The notes under the pieces were generated by a model. It saw nothing but the letters and a program-made list of their open reading frames with translations, had not been told where the DNA came from and ran no database searches. Positions 1 through 11,258 of a stretch of 64,000 nt of DNA are shown here, in pieces. The stretch is taken from the NCBI GenBank assembly GCA_947044405.1, contig CAMRHE010000461.1, positions 496,001 to 560,000 on the forward strand, given 5' to 3'. Origin of the DNA: Leptodactylus fallax. Taxonomy: Eukaryota > Chordata > Amphibia > Anura > Leptodactylidae. The first letter of the stretch is position 1. Every line of letters starts with the position of its first letter. Both the position numbers and the translations under genes were made by a program.

Positions 1-93
1 TAGCATCTGTTTCCTTGACACATTAAAAGTCATGTCAAGCTTGGCTACAGCTTTATATTACAATTAACAAAAAAAGATAAAAAGTTTAGCATA

Positions 94-238
94 CAGGGTG
101 GGCCATAAGTATGGATACACCCAGGTGGGCCATAAGTATGGATACACCCAGATACCATTGTTTTTCTTGTTCCATTTTATCTGGGTGTATCCATACGTAT
201 GGCCCACCCAGGTGTATCCATACTTATGGCCCACCCTG
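94..238. mobile_element. Fold-back MITE, TA-flanked, with internally duplicated arms
   Basis: A long hairpin. It begins CAGGGTGGGCCATAAG and ends with the reverse complement, and TA lies directly outside both ends (92-93 and 239-240), as expected for a Tc1/mariner-type insertion. Each arm holds two head-to-tail copies of a ~27-base unit (GTGGGCCATAAGTATGGATA core), so the arms reach about 60 bp around a short AT-rich loop. It has no coding capacity. The Tc1/mariner assignment is inferred from the TA duplication only. Confidence 0.75.
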
Positions 239-240
239 TA

Positions 241-1131
241 TATATAAAATGTTCTTATTTACCCAATGAGACTAAATTTTGATTGCACAATATTGAGTGT
301 GAAAAGAACACAATAAATGGAGATGAAAGGTGGTGTTCAGATTTTATGTTTGCTGTTTTAGCCACCCCTCCACCAATATTGCAACTAATACAAATACCAT
401 ATAAATATCAATATAAAAAACTCAATATTGCACAAACCCTAGTTCAACAATTGATAATCATAAACTGCAATCAAACAATGCATTAATTTCATAAGCCGTT
501 GACATAGCTTCCAATCAATCTAGAGTCCATGCTCATACTTAGTTTTCTTTGTGCAGGTTTGAATGTGGGCAGTTCTGTATGTATATGAGAGTGGTCTGTT
601 AAATCGCTCCTCTATTCGTTATCCATATACACTTATACATTATAAATGCTTAGGGTTATATTCCTGAAGGGTCACATTTCATTTTTGTGATGATGATCAT
701 TGATGCTTTTATTTAGTAAATAAGTGGCAACAATGTGTTTAACCCATTAATGAATTGTACATTAACGCTTACATTAAGATGTAAGTCATAAGAAGGGAGG
801 TAATTCTTGTAAAATGCTATGCAAAGCCTGTGGTTTGATAGTCATGTGCCTATAATAATAATTTGAAACTAGAAAAACTCATATCCTGGTGTTTAACTAT
901 TTAAGTACCACAACTAGCTCCATTTGTCATTTCCATTGCATTATCATCCCTAGGACTGACAGTTTTATGATGACAACTTGGGACTTAACAAAAGATCTTA
1001 GAGTTGTCCAGAGTTTGTGTCTTCTAATGCCTACCACACAGTAGGTATGCCTGTGCCTTCTTCAAACACAAATGTATTACTGTAGTGCAATGTCATAAAA
1101 GATAAATTATATGATAATATATTTACAAAAG
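241..1131. other. Non-coding AT-rich DNA
   Basis: No gene, RNA or recognisable repeat is seen. The short open frame near 283-486 has no domain-like composition and looks like chance. Confidence 0.5.
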
Positions 1132-1133
1132 TA

Positions 1134-2399
1134 CAGTTGTGCTAAAAAGTTTACATGCCCCGGCAGATTTTTTGGTTTTTGGCCTTTTTTTTCAGAGAAT
1201 ATGAATGATAACACAAAAACTTTTTCTCCACTCATGGATAGTGGTTGGTTGAAGCCATTTATGGTCAAACTTCTGTGTTGGCTCTTTTTAAATCATAATG
1301 ACAACCAAAAACATAAAAATGACCATGCTCAAAAGTTCACATACCCTGGTGATTTTGGCCTGATAACATGCCCAGAAACCAAACCACGGTCAGGTAGACC
1401 AACCAAAATTTCAGCAACACAACTGCCCGGAAAATTGTTTGGGATGCAAAGAAAAGCCCACACATAACATCAGCTGAAATACAGGACTCTCTGAAAACTA
1501 TCGGTGTGGCTGTTTCAAGATGCACAATAAGGAGGCACTTGAAGAAAAATGGGCTGCATGGTCGAGTTGCCAGAAGAAAGCCGTTATTGCGCAAATGCCA
1601 CAAAGAAGCTCACCTTCAATACGCCAAACAGCACAGAGACAAGCTTCAAAATTTCTGGAACAAGGTAATTTGGAGTGCTGAGACAAAAATTGAACTTTTT
1701 TGCCACAACAATAAACTTTACATTTGGAGAGGTGTCAACAAGGCCTATGATGTAATGAACACCATTCCTACTGTAAAGCATGGAGGTGGATCACTGATGA
1801 TGTGGGGATGTGTGAGCTTCAAAGGCACAGGAAACTTGGTGAAAGTTGAAGGAAAGATGAATGCAGAAGGAAGCTGCGTATGGGACGTACTTAACAACGA
1901 TCCAACACACAAGGCCAAGTCGACCTATCATAGGCTACAGCAGATGAAAGTGAAGGTTCTGGAGTGGCCATCTCAATCTCCTGACCTCAATATCATTGAG
2001 TCACTCTGTGGAGATCTCAAGCGCGCAGTACATGCAAGACAGCCCAGGAATTTACAGGAACTGGAGACTTTTTGCCAAGAAGAAAGGGCAGTTTTACCAT
2101 CTGAGAAAATAAAGAGCCTCATCCACAACTACCACAAAAGACTTAAAGCTGTCATTGTCATAGAGGGGGCAATACAAGGTATTAAGAACTGGGGTATGTG
2201 AACTTTTAAAAGGGTCATTTTGATGTTTTTGGTTGTCATTATGATTAAAAAGAGAAAACACAGAAGTTTGACAATAAATGGCTTCAACCAACCACTAACT
2301 GAGTGGAGAAAAAGTTTTTGTGTTATCATTCATATTCTCTGAAAAAAGGCCATAAAACCAAAAAATCTGCCGGGGTATGTAAACTTTTTAGTACAACTG
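1134..2399 (+). mobile_element. Tc1-like (DD34E) transposon with ~200-bp inverted repeats
   Basis: The element starts CAGTTGTGCTAAAAAG and ends with the matching inverted CTTTTTAGTACAACTG, flanked by TA at 1132-1133 and 2400-2401. The inverted repeats are long (about 1134-1345 against 2197-2399), and a CATACCC/GGGTATG motif recurs inside each arm. This is the IR/DR architecture known from fish and frog Tc1 elements such as Sleeping Beauty and Frog Prince. The interior holds one broken transposase gene. At 1,266 bp it is shorter than a ~1.6 kb full element, because the DNA-binding part and a central segment of the transposase are deleted. Confidence 0.92.
1370..2201 (+). pseudogene. Tc1 transposase pseudogene, catalytic residues lost
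   Basis: The recognisable protein begins at a GRPTKIS linker (~1390), shifts frame near 1430-1500, and continues in one frame from ~1506 to a stop at 2201. Tc1 landmarks in order are [49 protein letters not shown] and SPDLNIIESL. The first catalytic Asp of the usual WSDET is Ala, and the second Asp (usual DNDPKH) is Asn; only the final Glu remains. A stretch before NNDPTHK is deleted, and the paired-like N-terminal DNA-binding domain is almost wholly missing. It cannot encode an active DDE transposase. Spacing from the second site to the Glu is 34 residues, the DD34E class. Confidence 0.9.
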
Positions 2400-2425
2400 T
2401 ATGTAGCTAAAGTTTAAAATGTTTA

Positions 2426-2638
2426 AGGCTGAGGCCCCACACTTTGGAAATGCAGCATTTTTTGTTGCAGATTTTGCTGCGTTTTTTTAGTCAAAATCAG
2501 AAGTGGCTTGAAAAGGTATATAAAATATAGAGCAAGAACTTATACTTCTACCTTTCGCTAAATCCACTCCTGGCTTTTGCTCAAAAAATGCAGCAAAATC
2601 TGCATAAAAAGCTGCCTTTCTGCAATGTGGGAGCACCT
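2426..2638. repeat. Short palindromic MITE (GGCTGAGGCCCCAC family), copy 1
   Basis: The left end reads AGGCTGAGGCCCCACAC, then GCAGCATTTTTTGTTGCAG. The right end carries the inverted counterpart (CAGCAAAATCTGCA then AATGTGGGAGCACC). A related copy lies at 7632-7829 in the same orientation, on the far side of the 4.8 kb TTAA element. It is non-coding. The superfamily is not certain; this inverted-repeat type is common in frog genomes. Confidence 0.65.
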
Positions 2639-3299
2639 ATTTTCACAGAACCTCTAAACATTGGAGCGTATGGAAACATTCGTAAAATCGGCCAAAAATA
2701 GAATACCACCTATATTTTAAAAGTCCGTGACAATGAACCGTCAAAATAACAGTCATGTGAAAAACTCCCATTCACTGACATTGAATTTAATGCTGCTGTG
2801 TGACATCTGTTAACCCCTTAAGGACCCAGCCCAAAAGTGCGTTAAGGACCAGGCCTCGTTTTTCAAAACTGACATGTGTCACTTTATATGGCAATAACTT
2901 TGAGACGTCTTAACTTACACAAGTGATTTTGAGACTGTTTTTTCGTGACACATTGTACTTCATGTTAGTGGTAAACACTAATGAATATTTTTGTATTTAT
3001 TTATAGAAAAATAGGAAATTTGATGGAAATTTGAAAAAAATCGCAATTTTCAAAATGTGAAATGCTCTGCTTTTCAGATAGATAGTCATACCACCCAAAT
3101 ACATTAATACATATTATCTACCATATCTCTGCTTTATATTGGCATCATCTTTTAATCGTCCTGTAATTTATTTTGGATGTTAGAAGGCTTACAAGTGTAA
3201 CAGCGATTTTGCAGATTTACAAGAAAATTTCCCAAACTAATTTTTTAGGGACCACTTCAGTTCTGAAGAGGATTATAAAGGCCTATATATTAGAAACCC

Positions 3300-6030
3300 C
3301 CATAAATCACCCCATTTTCAAAACTGCACCCCTCAAATAATTCAAAATAACATTTGGGAAGTTTGTTAACCCTTTAAGAATTTCACTGGAATTAAAACAA
3401 TATGGAGGTGAAATTTAGACATTTAATTTTTTTCCACTAATTCCTTAATTTAGCCCTAAAATTAACACATTCACAAAGGGTTAAAGGAAAAAAATGCATC
3501 TCACAGTTTGTTATGCAATTTCTCCCGAGCACGGAAATACCCCACAAGTGGGTGTAAACTGATGTTTGGGCGAATGGCAGCGCACGGAAGGGAAGGAGCG
3601 ACACTGGGCGTCTGAAAAGCAGATTTTGCTGGAATAGTTTTCAGGTGCCATGTCTCATTTGCAAAGCCCCTAGAGTACCAATACAAAGGAAAACCCCAAA
3701 AAGTGACCCCATTTTGCAAACTACACCCCTCACAGAATTCATATAGGGGTATAGTGAGCATTTTGACCTTACATTCGTTTCACAGATTTTGCTAACACTG
3801 GGATGTATAAATGAAACATTACTAAAATGTCACTTTATCCCCAAAGTTTTCATTTTCACAATGGGTTAAAGGAGAAAAAGCACCCCACAGTTTGCAAAAT
3901 AATTGCTCCTAAACACAGCAATACCCCATATGTGGTCGTAATCTGCTGTATGGGTACATGGCAGGGCTCAGAATGGAAAGAGCGCTATTTAGCTTTTGGA
4001 GAGCAGATTTTGCTGGAATAGTTTTCAGGTACCATGTCGCATTTGCAGAGCCCCCAAAGTACCAATACAGTGGAAACCCCCTAAAAGTGACCCCATTTTG
4101 GAAACTACACCCCTCACAGAACATATCAAGGGACATAATGAGCATTTTGACCCTACAGCTGTTTCACAGATTTTATTAACATTGGGACATTAAAATGAAA
4201 AATTACTTTTATTCCAATAAACCGTCAATTTAGCCCCAAATTTTTCATTTTCACAAGAGGACAAAGGAGAAAAAGCACCCCAAAGTTCGTTACACAATTT
4301 CTCCTGAACACAGAAATGCCCCATATGTGGTTGTAATCTGCTGCATGGGTAAATGGCAGGGCTAAAAATGGAAAGAGCGCTATTTAGCTTTTGGAGGGCA
4401 GATTTTGCTGGAATAGTTTTTGGATGCCATGTCGCATTTGCAGAACCCCTAAAGTACCAATATAATGGAAACCTCTCAAAAGTGACCCCATTTTAGAAAC
4501 TACACCCCTCAAGGAATGTATCAAGGGGTATTATCATTTAGAGCCTAAAAATGCTTCCCAAAAATTTATGTACAAAGTGAAAATTAAAGTTTTTAAAGAA
4601 ATATCCAATTTCAGTGCCTAATACGTTGCGGCCACTTTGTGGCATCAGAGACATGCACTCCTAAAACTATTAAGTGGGCTATCCCAGGGACAAAAAAATT
4701 ATATATGTGGGTATAAACTGCTGCTTGGGCACGCAGCAGGGCTCAGAAGGGAAGGAGCACTGTGGTTTTTTTTAGCTTTTGGAGTACAGATTTAGAGGGA
4801 CTTTCTGGTCTCCATGATATTTTTGCAGAACCCTGGAGGTGCCAGTAAATTGGAATTCCCCAAGAAGTGACCCCCATTTTGTAGGGGCAATTTTAGGGTC
4901 TCTGCAAATGTGACATGGCGTCCAAAAAAACAATAATCTAAATATGCGCTCCAAAAGCACATAGCGCTCCTTCACACCTGCTGTGTGCCCAAATGACAGT
5001 TTATGCCCACACGTATGACACTGGTGTACCCAGGATAACATACTTAACAATGCCATATGTGGGTATAAACTGCTGTTTGGGCACAGCCAGGCACAGAAGG
5101 GAAAGAGCGCTATTTTGGTTTTTAGAGCACAGTTTGGTTTTTGGACACCATGCCACTTTTGCAGAGACCATGAATTGTCAGTAAAGTTGAACTCGCAGAC
5201 ATGTCACCCCATTTTGGAAACTATACCCTTCAAGGGATTTATCAAGTGGGGTAGCGAGCATTATTAACCCTTAAGTGTTGCATTCTTTTAATTTCCAAAA
5301 ATGAATGCGCAACTGATAATGAAAAGTTAAAAATGAAATTTTTCTATAGATACGCCATTTCAGTGCCCGATATGTTGTGCCCAGCTTATGTCTGCACAGA
5401 CACACACTCCAAAAACTGGTGATCAGGGATCCCGGGCACAGCAGCTTTTGGAGTGTTCATCTCTGATACAAGCCGGGCACAACATATTACGCACAGAAAT
5501 GTCGTATTCCTGGAATAATTGTCATTTTCACCTTTCATCATCAGCTGCCTATTCATTTACGGATAATAAATTATAGCAACACTTGGGGGTTAAAAATGCT
5601 CACTGTACCCCTGGATAAATTCCTTCAGGGGTGCAGTTTCCAAAATGGGGTGACATGTCAGGGGATTCCACTGTACTGGCATTTCAGCTCTGCAAAAGTG
5701 CAATGGCGTCCAAAAACCAAATAGCGCTCCTTCCCTTCTGTGCCCGGCTGTGCCCAAACAGGAGTTTATACCCATATATCACATTAAGTACCTTATCCTG
5801 GGTACACCAGTGTCATACATGTGGGTATAAACTGCGGTTTGGGCACACAGTAGGGCACAGAAGGGAAGGAGCGCTATATGGCTTTTGGAGCGCAGATTCA
5901 GATGTTTGGGATCTGGATGCCATGTCATGTTTGCAGAGCCTCTAAAGTACCAGTAAAGTGGAATCCCCTAGGGAATGACCCCATTTTGAAAACTGCACCC
6001 CTCAAAGAATTTATCAAGGGGTGTAGCGAG
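3300..6030. repeat. Internal ~390-bp repeats, direct and inverted, inside the TTAA element
   Basis: A signature of the type GACCCCATTTTGGAAACTAC followed by ACCCCTCA recurs near 3310, 3709, 4089, 4483, 4866, 5206 and 5971, each in similar context (GAAAGAGCGCTATTT, GCAGATTTTGCTGG). Around 4880-4990 and 5585-5790 the same unit appears in reverse orientation. Spacing of about 340-400 bp suggests amplification of one unit with local inversions. Confidence 0.8.
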
Positions 6031-7087
6031 CATTAGTATCCCAGACGTGACTGCACAGCGGATGGGGAAAAGTGAATATGTGCGTAGTACATTGGGTACA
6101 CTAAATTCCCTACTATTTCCCCAGTAGTTCCTATTATTGGGGGGTCACTCTGGGGGTCACTTCTGGTTTATTATCCCTCGTAAGCTCTAAATCTTGGGTG
6201 TACCCTAATATACGCTCGCACAGCTTATACATTCCCTTCCTGCCGCAGCCAGTTATGCTCTAATGATTTGGCATTTTGGGGGTTTTTGTCTTCACATTGT
6301 ACGAGTTATATTTTCTTTATTTCTCTGGTGATGTAGCCATATGAGGGCTTGTTGTTTTCAGGGTGAGATGTATTTTTTAATGACATCATTTTTAGGTGCT
6401 TACAACTTATTAAATAAATTTTATTAACTCTTTCTTGGTGGATTAAAAAACAACCCCATCAATTCTGGCACTGCGTTTTATCTTTTAAATTTTTCACCAT
6501 GCAGCGTAGAGCATAAGTAACATGTTATCTTTATTCTGCGGGTCGGTACGATTACGGCGATACCTCATTTATACTGTTTTTTTATGCAATACCAATTTTG
6601 CAGAACAAAAACCCATTTGGGGACATAAATTAATTTTTTTTGCATCGCCATCTTCTAAGATGCGTAGCATTTTTATTTTTCAGTTTAGAGAGTTGGTTTA
6701 GGGCTTATTTTTTGCGGTACAACCTGTGCTTTTTATTGGTACTGTTTTGGGGGTACATATGACTTTTTGATCACTTTTTATGGCATATTTTGTAAGGTGA
6801 GATGGCGAAAAATCGTTACTTTTGGCGGGTTTTTTCCGTTTTTTTTTCCCCGACTTTCACCGTGTACATTAAATATGGTTTCAGTTTTATTGTACAGGTT
6901 GTTACGGACGCAACGATACCAAATATGTATTGTTTTTATTAATTTTTAGGTTTATTTTTTATATAATTCATTTTATATAGGAAAAGGGAATTTTTGGGGC
7001 TTTATTCTTTTATTAATTTTTTTTCACATACTTTATTATTTTTTTTTTCACTTTTTTTTTACTTTTTCTTGTGTCCCATTTGGACAC

Positions 7088-7467
7088 CTGAGCCAGCAAT
7101 GCTTTGATTGCTGGCTCAGCACTATAGACTGCAAGACACGAGCATACACGTGTCTTGCAGCCTATACAGGAAGTCAGCGCTATGGAAACACAGCGCTGAC
7201 TTCCTGATGTCTCGGCAGGATAAACCAGGTACTGGGGGCTCCAGGCAGCCTGGGGTCACTTGGCAGACCCCGGGCTGCAGATTAGAGATATCGGCACCCC
7301 CCGATCTCGTCGCGGGGGGGTGCCGGGGGGTCGGCAAGACGGCGGAACTCCTTGGATGCCGCGGTCATGTTTGACCGCGGCATCCAAGGGGTTAAAACCG
7401 CCAATCGGAAGTTATGGCCGACCGGGGGTTATGGAGCAGGGTGTTAGCTGTCAGATACAGCTAACAC
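7088..7467. repeat. Ladder of five short hairpins in the TTAA element
   Basis: Five separate inverted repeats with short loops follow each other: 7088-7119 (CTGAGCCAGCAAT arms), 7129-7160 (CTGCAAGACACG arms), 7168-7206 (CAGGAAGTCAGCGCT arms), 7351-7388 (CTTGGATGCCGCGGTCA arms) and 7441-7467 (GTGTTAGCTGT arms). All arms look perfect by eye. No promoter or RNA gene signal accompanies them. Confidence 0.85.
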
Positions 7468-7631
7468 CCGGTTCCGATACCGCCCGCTCAGATAGTGAGA
7501 GGGTGGCCGGCCTCAGGCGTAGTATTACGCCCTGGTGCGCGAAGTACCTAGCGCCCAGGACGTAATAGTACGTCCAAGGTCGTTAAGGGGTTAAATAAAC
7601 AGATGTCACACAGCCATGTGAATGTAGACGT

Positions 7632-7829
7632 AGGCTGAGGCTCCTCGTTGTGGAAACACAGCTTTTTTTGTTGCAGATTTTGGCGCAGTTTTTTTGAGTC
7701 AAAACCAAGAATGACTACTAAAAGGGAAATATACAGGAAGTACTTCCACCTTCTGGCTTTGGCTCAAAAAATTGCAGCAAAATCTGCAACAGAAAAGCTG
7801 CCTTTTCACAACATGGGGGCTCAGCCCTA
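7632..7829. repeat. Short palindromic MITE (GGCTGAGGCCCCAC family), copy 2
   Basis: It opens AGGCTGAGGCTCCTCG and closes CATGGGGGCTCAGCCC, with GTTGCAGATTTTG inside the left arm and CAGCAAAATCTGCAAC inside the right. It resembles the copy at 2426-2638 and has the same orientation. Confidence 0.65.
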
Positions 7830-7910
7830 TACTGGAAAACAGTCAATAAACCAGTTAAAAAAAATCTCTGACATCTCTTCCCATTGGGAATCACTCATAA
7901 AACTTATGTT

Positions 7911-8277
7911 AGGCTAAAGCCCCATGTTGCGGAAATGCAGTCTTTTTGGCTGTTGCGGAAACACATCGGAAAAAAAAACGTTGTGTTTTACAGTGCCAGA
8001 AAAGTGAATGATATTTTGATTAATCTCATCTACACACTGTGGGTAAAAAGAGCTATGACAAATCTACTTTTTGAAAAATGCATACGTTTTTAAAAATCCC
8101 AGCATGTTAATTTTAGCTGCAGAATCACGAGCATTCTCCATATAGATTTAATAGGTGAAGGAAAAAAGCTGCAAAAAAATCTATGAAAAACCATTTTGGA
8201 AAAAACGCAATGTGTTTTCACAGCGTTTTTTCCCATAGCAATTTTTAGCTGCATTTTGCTACGTGGGACCTTAGCCT
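7911..8277. repeat. MITE with imperfect terminal inverted repeats
   Basis: The left end AGGCTAAAGCCCCATG and the right end CACGT GGGACCTTAGCCT (reading ACGTGGGACCTTAGCCT) are imperfect inverted repeats, with GCGGAAATGCAG against CTGCATTTTGCTAC just inside. It belongs to the same general family as the MITEs at 2426 and 7632. Non-coding. Confidence 0.6.
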
Positions 8278-8528
8278 TAAATTGGTTTATGACACCTGAA
8301 TGGTTCTCATAAAGTATACCTTCTTTTCCAAAAAAAAATGCTGGAAACAATGTTCAGATATTAGTTCCATATTTCATGTATGTCCAGCAATGCAGAACAT
8401 TTGGACCAGCATATTTCATGTCATAAAATAATTATCTTATTGGGATCTCCCAAGGCAATCACAATTAGCATTTTGTCTTATTAATGTGAACCTAATACTT
8501 TCTAATATTCAAACAATAATAGGACATA

Positions 8529-10124
8529 CAGTGGGGAAAAATGTATTTAGTCAGCCACCAATTGTACAAGTTTAAAAAGATGAGAGGGGCCTGTAATTGA
8601 CATCATAGGTAGACCTCAACTATGAGAGACAAAATGAGAAAACATATCTAGAAAACACATTGTCTGATTTTTTTTAAGAATTTATTTGCAAATTATGGTA
8701 ATAAGTATTTGGTCACCTACAAACAAGCAAGATTTCTGTCTCTTACAGACCTGTAACTTCTTCTTTAAGAGGCTCCTCTGTCCTCCACTCATTACCTGTA
8801 GTAATGGCTCATGTTTGACATTGTTATCAGTATAAAAGACACCTGTCCACAACCTCAAACAGTCACACTCCAAACTCCACTATAGTGAAGACCAAAGAGC
8901 TATGGAAGGACACCAGAAACAAAATTGTAGACCTCGACCAGGCTGGGAAGACTGAATCTGCAATAGGCAAGCAGCTTGGTGTGAAGAAATCTACTGTGGG
9001 AGCAATAATTAGAAAATGTAAGACATACAAGACCACTGATAATCTCCCTCGATCAGGGGCTCCACGCAAGATCTAACCCCATGGGTCAAAATGATCACAA
9101 GAACGGTGAGCAAAAATCCCAGAACCATACGGGGGGACTTAGTGAATTACCTGCAGAAAGCTGGGAATAACGTAAGAAAGGCTACCATCAGTAACACACT
9201 ACACCGTCAGGGACTCAGATCCTGCAGTGCCAGACGTGTCCCCCTGCTTAAGCCAGTATATATCCGGGCCCGTCTGACGTTTGCTAGAGAGCATTTGGAT
9301 GTTCCAGAAGAGTATTGGGAGAATGTCATATGGTCAGATGAAACCAAAGTAGAACTGTTTGGTAGAAACACAACTCGTCGTGTTTGGAGGAGAGTGAATG
9401 CTAAGTTTCATCTAAAGAACACCATAGCTATTGTGAAGCATGGGGGTGGCAACATCATGCTTTGGGGCTGTTTCTCTCCAAAGGGACCAAGATGACTGAT
9501 CCGTGTACATGAAAGAATGAACGGGGCCATATATCGTGAGATTTTGAGCGCAAACCTCCTTCCATCAGCAAGGGCATTGAAGATGAAACGTGGCTGGGTC
9601 TTTCAGCAGGTCAATGATCCCAAGCACACCACCAGGGCAACGAAGGAGTGGCTTCGTAAGAAGCATTTCAAGGTCCTGGAGTGGCCTAGCCAGTCTCCAG
9701 ATCTCAACCCCATAGAAAACCTTTGGAGGGAGATGAAAGTCCGTGTTGCCCAGCGACAGCCCCTAAACATCATTGCTCTAGAGGAGATTTGCATGGAGGA
9801 ATGGGCCAACATACCAGCAACAGTGTGTGCCAACCTTGTGAAGACTTACAGAAAACGTTTGACCTCTGTCATTGCCAACAAAAGATATATAACAAAGTAT
9901 TGAGATGAACTTTTCTTATTGACCAAATACTTATTTTCCACCATAATTTGCAAATAAATTCTTTAAAAATCAGACAATGTGATTTTCTGGATTTGTTTTC
10001 TCATTTTGTCTCTCATACTGTAGTTGAGGTCTACCTATGATGACAATTACAGGCCTCTCTCATCTTTTTAAGTGGAAGAGCTTGCACAATTGGTGGCTGA
10101 CTAAATACTTTTTTTCCCCACTCC
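8529..10124 (+). mobile_element. Tc1-like (DD34E) transposon, full length, inactive
   Basis: The termini are CAGTGGGGAAAAATGTATTT and its near inverted form ending TTTTTTTCCCCACTCC. TA lies at 8527-8528 and 10125-10126. Inner inverted repeats (AATTGTACAAG / CTTGCACAATTGG; GTAGACCTCAACTATGAG in reverse near 10015-10040) extend the arms past 150 bp. The size of ~1.6 kb is normal for Tc1. The transposase inside is broken. Confidence 0.93.
8882..9903 (+). pseudogene. Tc1 transposase pseudogene with Asp-to-Val change
   Basis: The frame runs from an ATA where a start ATG would be expected (8882), through the helix-turn-helix region ([20 protein letters not shown]), to a TAA at 9074-9076. After a frame change it resumes near 9091 as far as a TGA at 9493-9495, then continues in the same frame to the final stop at 9901-9903. 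Catalytic blocks are IWSDETKVELFG (first Asp kept), [11 protein letters not shown] (second Asp replaced by Val) and [11 protein letters not shown] (Glu kept), with DD34E spacing. Lost start, frameshift, nonsense codon and catalytic substitution make it a clear pseudogene. Confidence 0.92.
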
Positions 10125-10126
10125 TA

Positions 10127-10552
10127 GTGCCCCAAAGTGCTATCACAAAAAAATCACCATCCATAGAGTACGTTAAAATAATTTTTTATTTCAATTACAA
10201 AATGGAAGAATTATTTGTTTTTAATCACATAAGTATAGTAAATGTAAAACTAATTGTAATATTTGAGACATTTATATAAACAATGATAATTTATAACCTG
10301 GTTCCTTTCACACTTTAATCTTATTGACCTATTTTGTTTAAAGAGGACCTTTCATGACCTCTACCAAGTCAAGTTCTTAGAATCTGTTAATAGAATCGAG
10401 CACAGTTAGTTCTGGTGTCTGATGTGCTATTTAAGCTCTGTAATTTCAAAAGGATTCTGATTCAGAAGTCCAATCAGAGGCAGACAGTGTCAGACCTCAG
10501 AATCACACCCCTTGCCTGCTCCTGTCTGACACCGCCCTCCTGACAGTAAGAG
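10127..10552. other. Non-coding flank with a TTAAAGAGGACC repeat end
   Basis: AT-rich DNA without a gene. At about 10338 the text TTTAAAGAGGACCTTTCATG resembles the end of a TTAA-type frog repeat; no matching far end was found, so it is probably a fragment in which the Gypsy element at 10553 landed. Confidence 0.4.
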
Positions 10553-11213
10553 TGTAACGTCTCTGCCGTTTCGGGTCTCGGCGCCGCCCTCCGCTCGCAC
10601 GCTGTGGCGAAAGAGGCGTCTTCAATTTGGTTCTTTGTGTAAGCTTCTTGATGCTCAGTCTGAACACTGTCCTAGTTCTCTTACTGTGTAAAGCCACGCC
10701 CGTGTAATTAGGAACATTTCTCTCTGGACTGCATAGAGTTAATCTCTTCCTGGCCTGAGTGATTGACAGCCTGTGTACCTATCAGCTCTGGGGCTGGTCC
10801 CAGACTTTCTATAAACAGGTTGTCAGCCCTCACATGGTTGCCGGTTATTGCTCTGTCTTTGCCTGCTCTCTTTGTGATATACCTTACTACTTTGTTACCT
10901 TATTTTCTGACCACTGGCTTTGACTTTCACTATTCTCTTGGATCTCGATTCTGTGCTGCAATTGCCCGATTGTTACTGACCCCTTGGCTAGCTGACCTCC
11001 CTTTGTTGTTGTGCGTCTTGTCTGCGTTCTATGTGATCACTTATTATAAGGAGGGACTGTCGACGTGGTTGCTGGCTGTCACCTAGGACAGATCGGGCAA
11101 GTTAGCCAGGGACAGTGGGGGGATTCAGCTTAGGGTCCACTGTCTTGTTGTGCCCCTCCCCCCTAGTTCTCCAGCAGCTTCTGGGGAATCGCTCCTCTAG
11201 TGATTCCCTTACA
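10553..11213 (+). repeat. 5' LTR of Gypsy element 1
   Basis: It starts TGTAACGTCTCTGCCG and ends GATTCCCTTACA, thus TG...CA ended. Differences from the 3' copy include several CpG-type G/A changes near 10577-10600 and a 3-bp indel in a GTT run near 11008. The open frame inside it (10763-11086) has no protein features and is a by-product. Confidence 0.95.
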
Positions 11214-11258
11214 GAATAACCGGCCCATACATTCTGCCATTGCTTCCATAGGGTCAGC

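Larger units (their letters stand above)
2814..7590. mobile_element. 4.8 kb TTAA-flanked non-autonomous DNA transposon
   Basis: TTAA (2810-2813) precedes CCCCTTAAGGACC, and the far end reads CAAGGTCGTTAAGGGG followed by TTAA (7591-7594). A TTAA target duplication with short inverted CCCCTTAA termini is the signature of piggyBac and Kolobok type elements. No transposase frame is present. The left two thirds is built from repeats of about 390 bp; the right third is AT-rich and then GC-rich with strong hairpins. The many short open frames inside are by-products of the repeats. Assignment between piggyBac and Kolobok is not possible from the ends alone. Confidence 0.8.

Noticed and set aside
3501..5945. 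Several short frames with similar peptides (for example FCEGCS..NGVTF)
   Set aside because: They are by-products of the ~390-bp repeats in the TTAA element and have no domain.
3300..7590. CRISPR-like spaced repeats
   Set aside because: Spacing of 340-400 bp, mixed orientation and a eukaryotic context exclude a CRISPR array; these are internal transposon repeats.
10763..11086. A 107-codon hydrophobic frame, repeated at 12987-13307
   Set aside because: Both lie inside the Gypsy LTRs. The two copies exist only because LTRs are duplicated; no Gypsy gene is known from this position.
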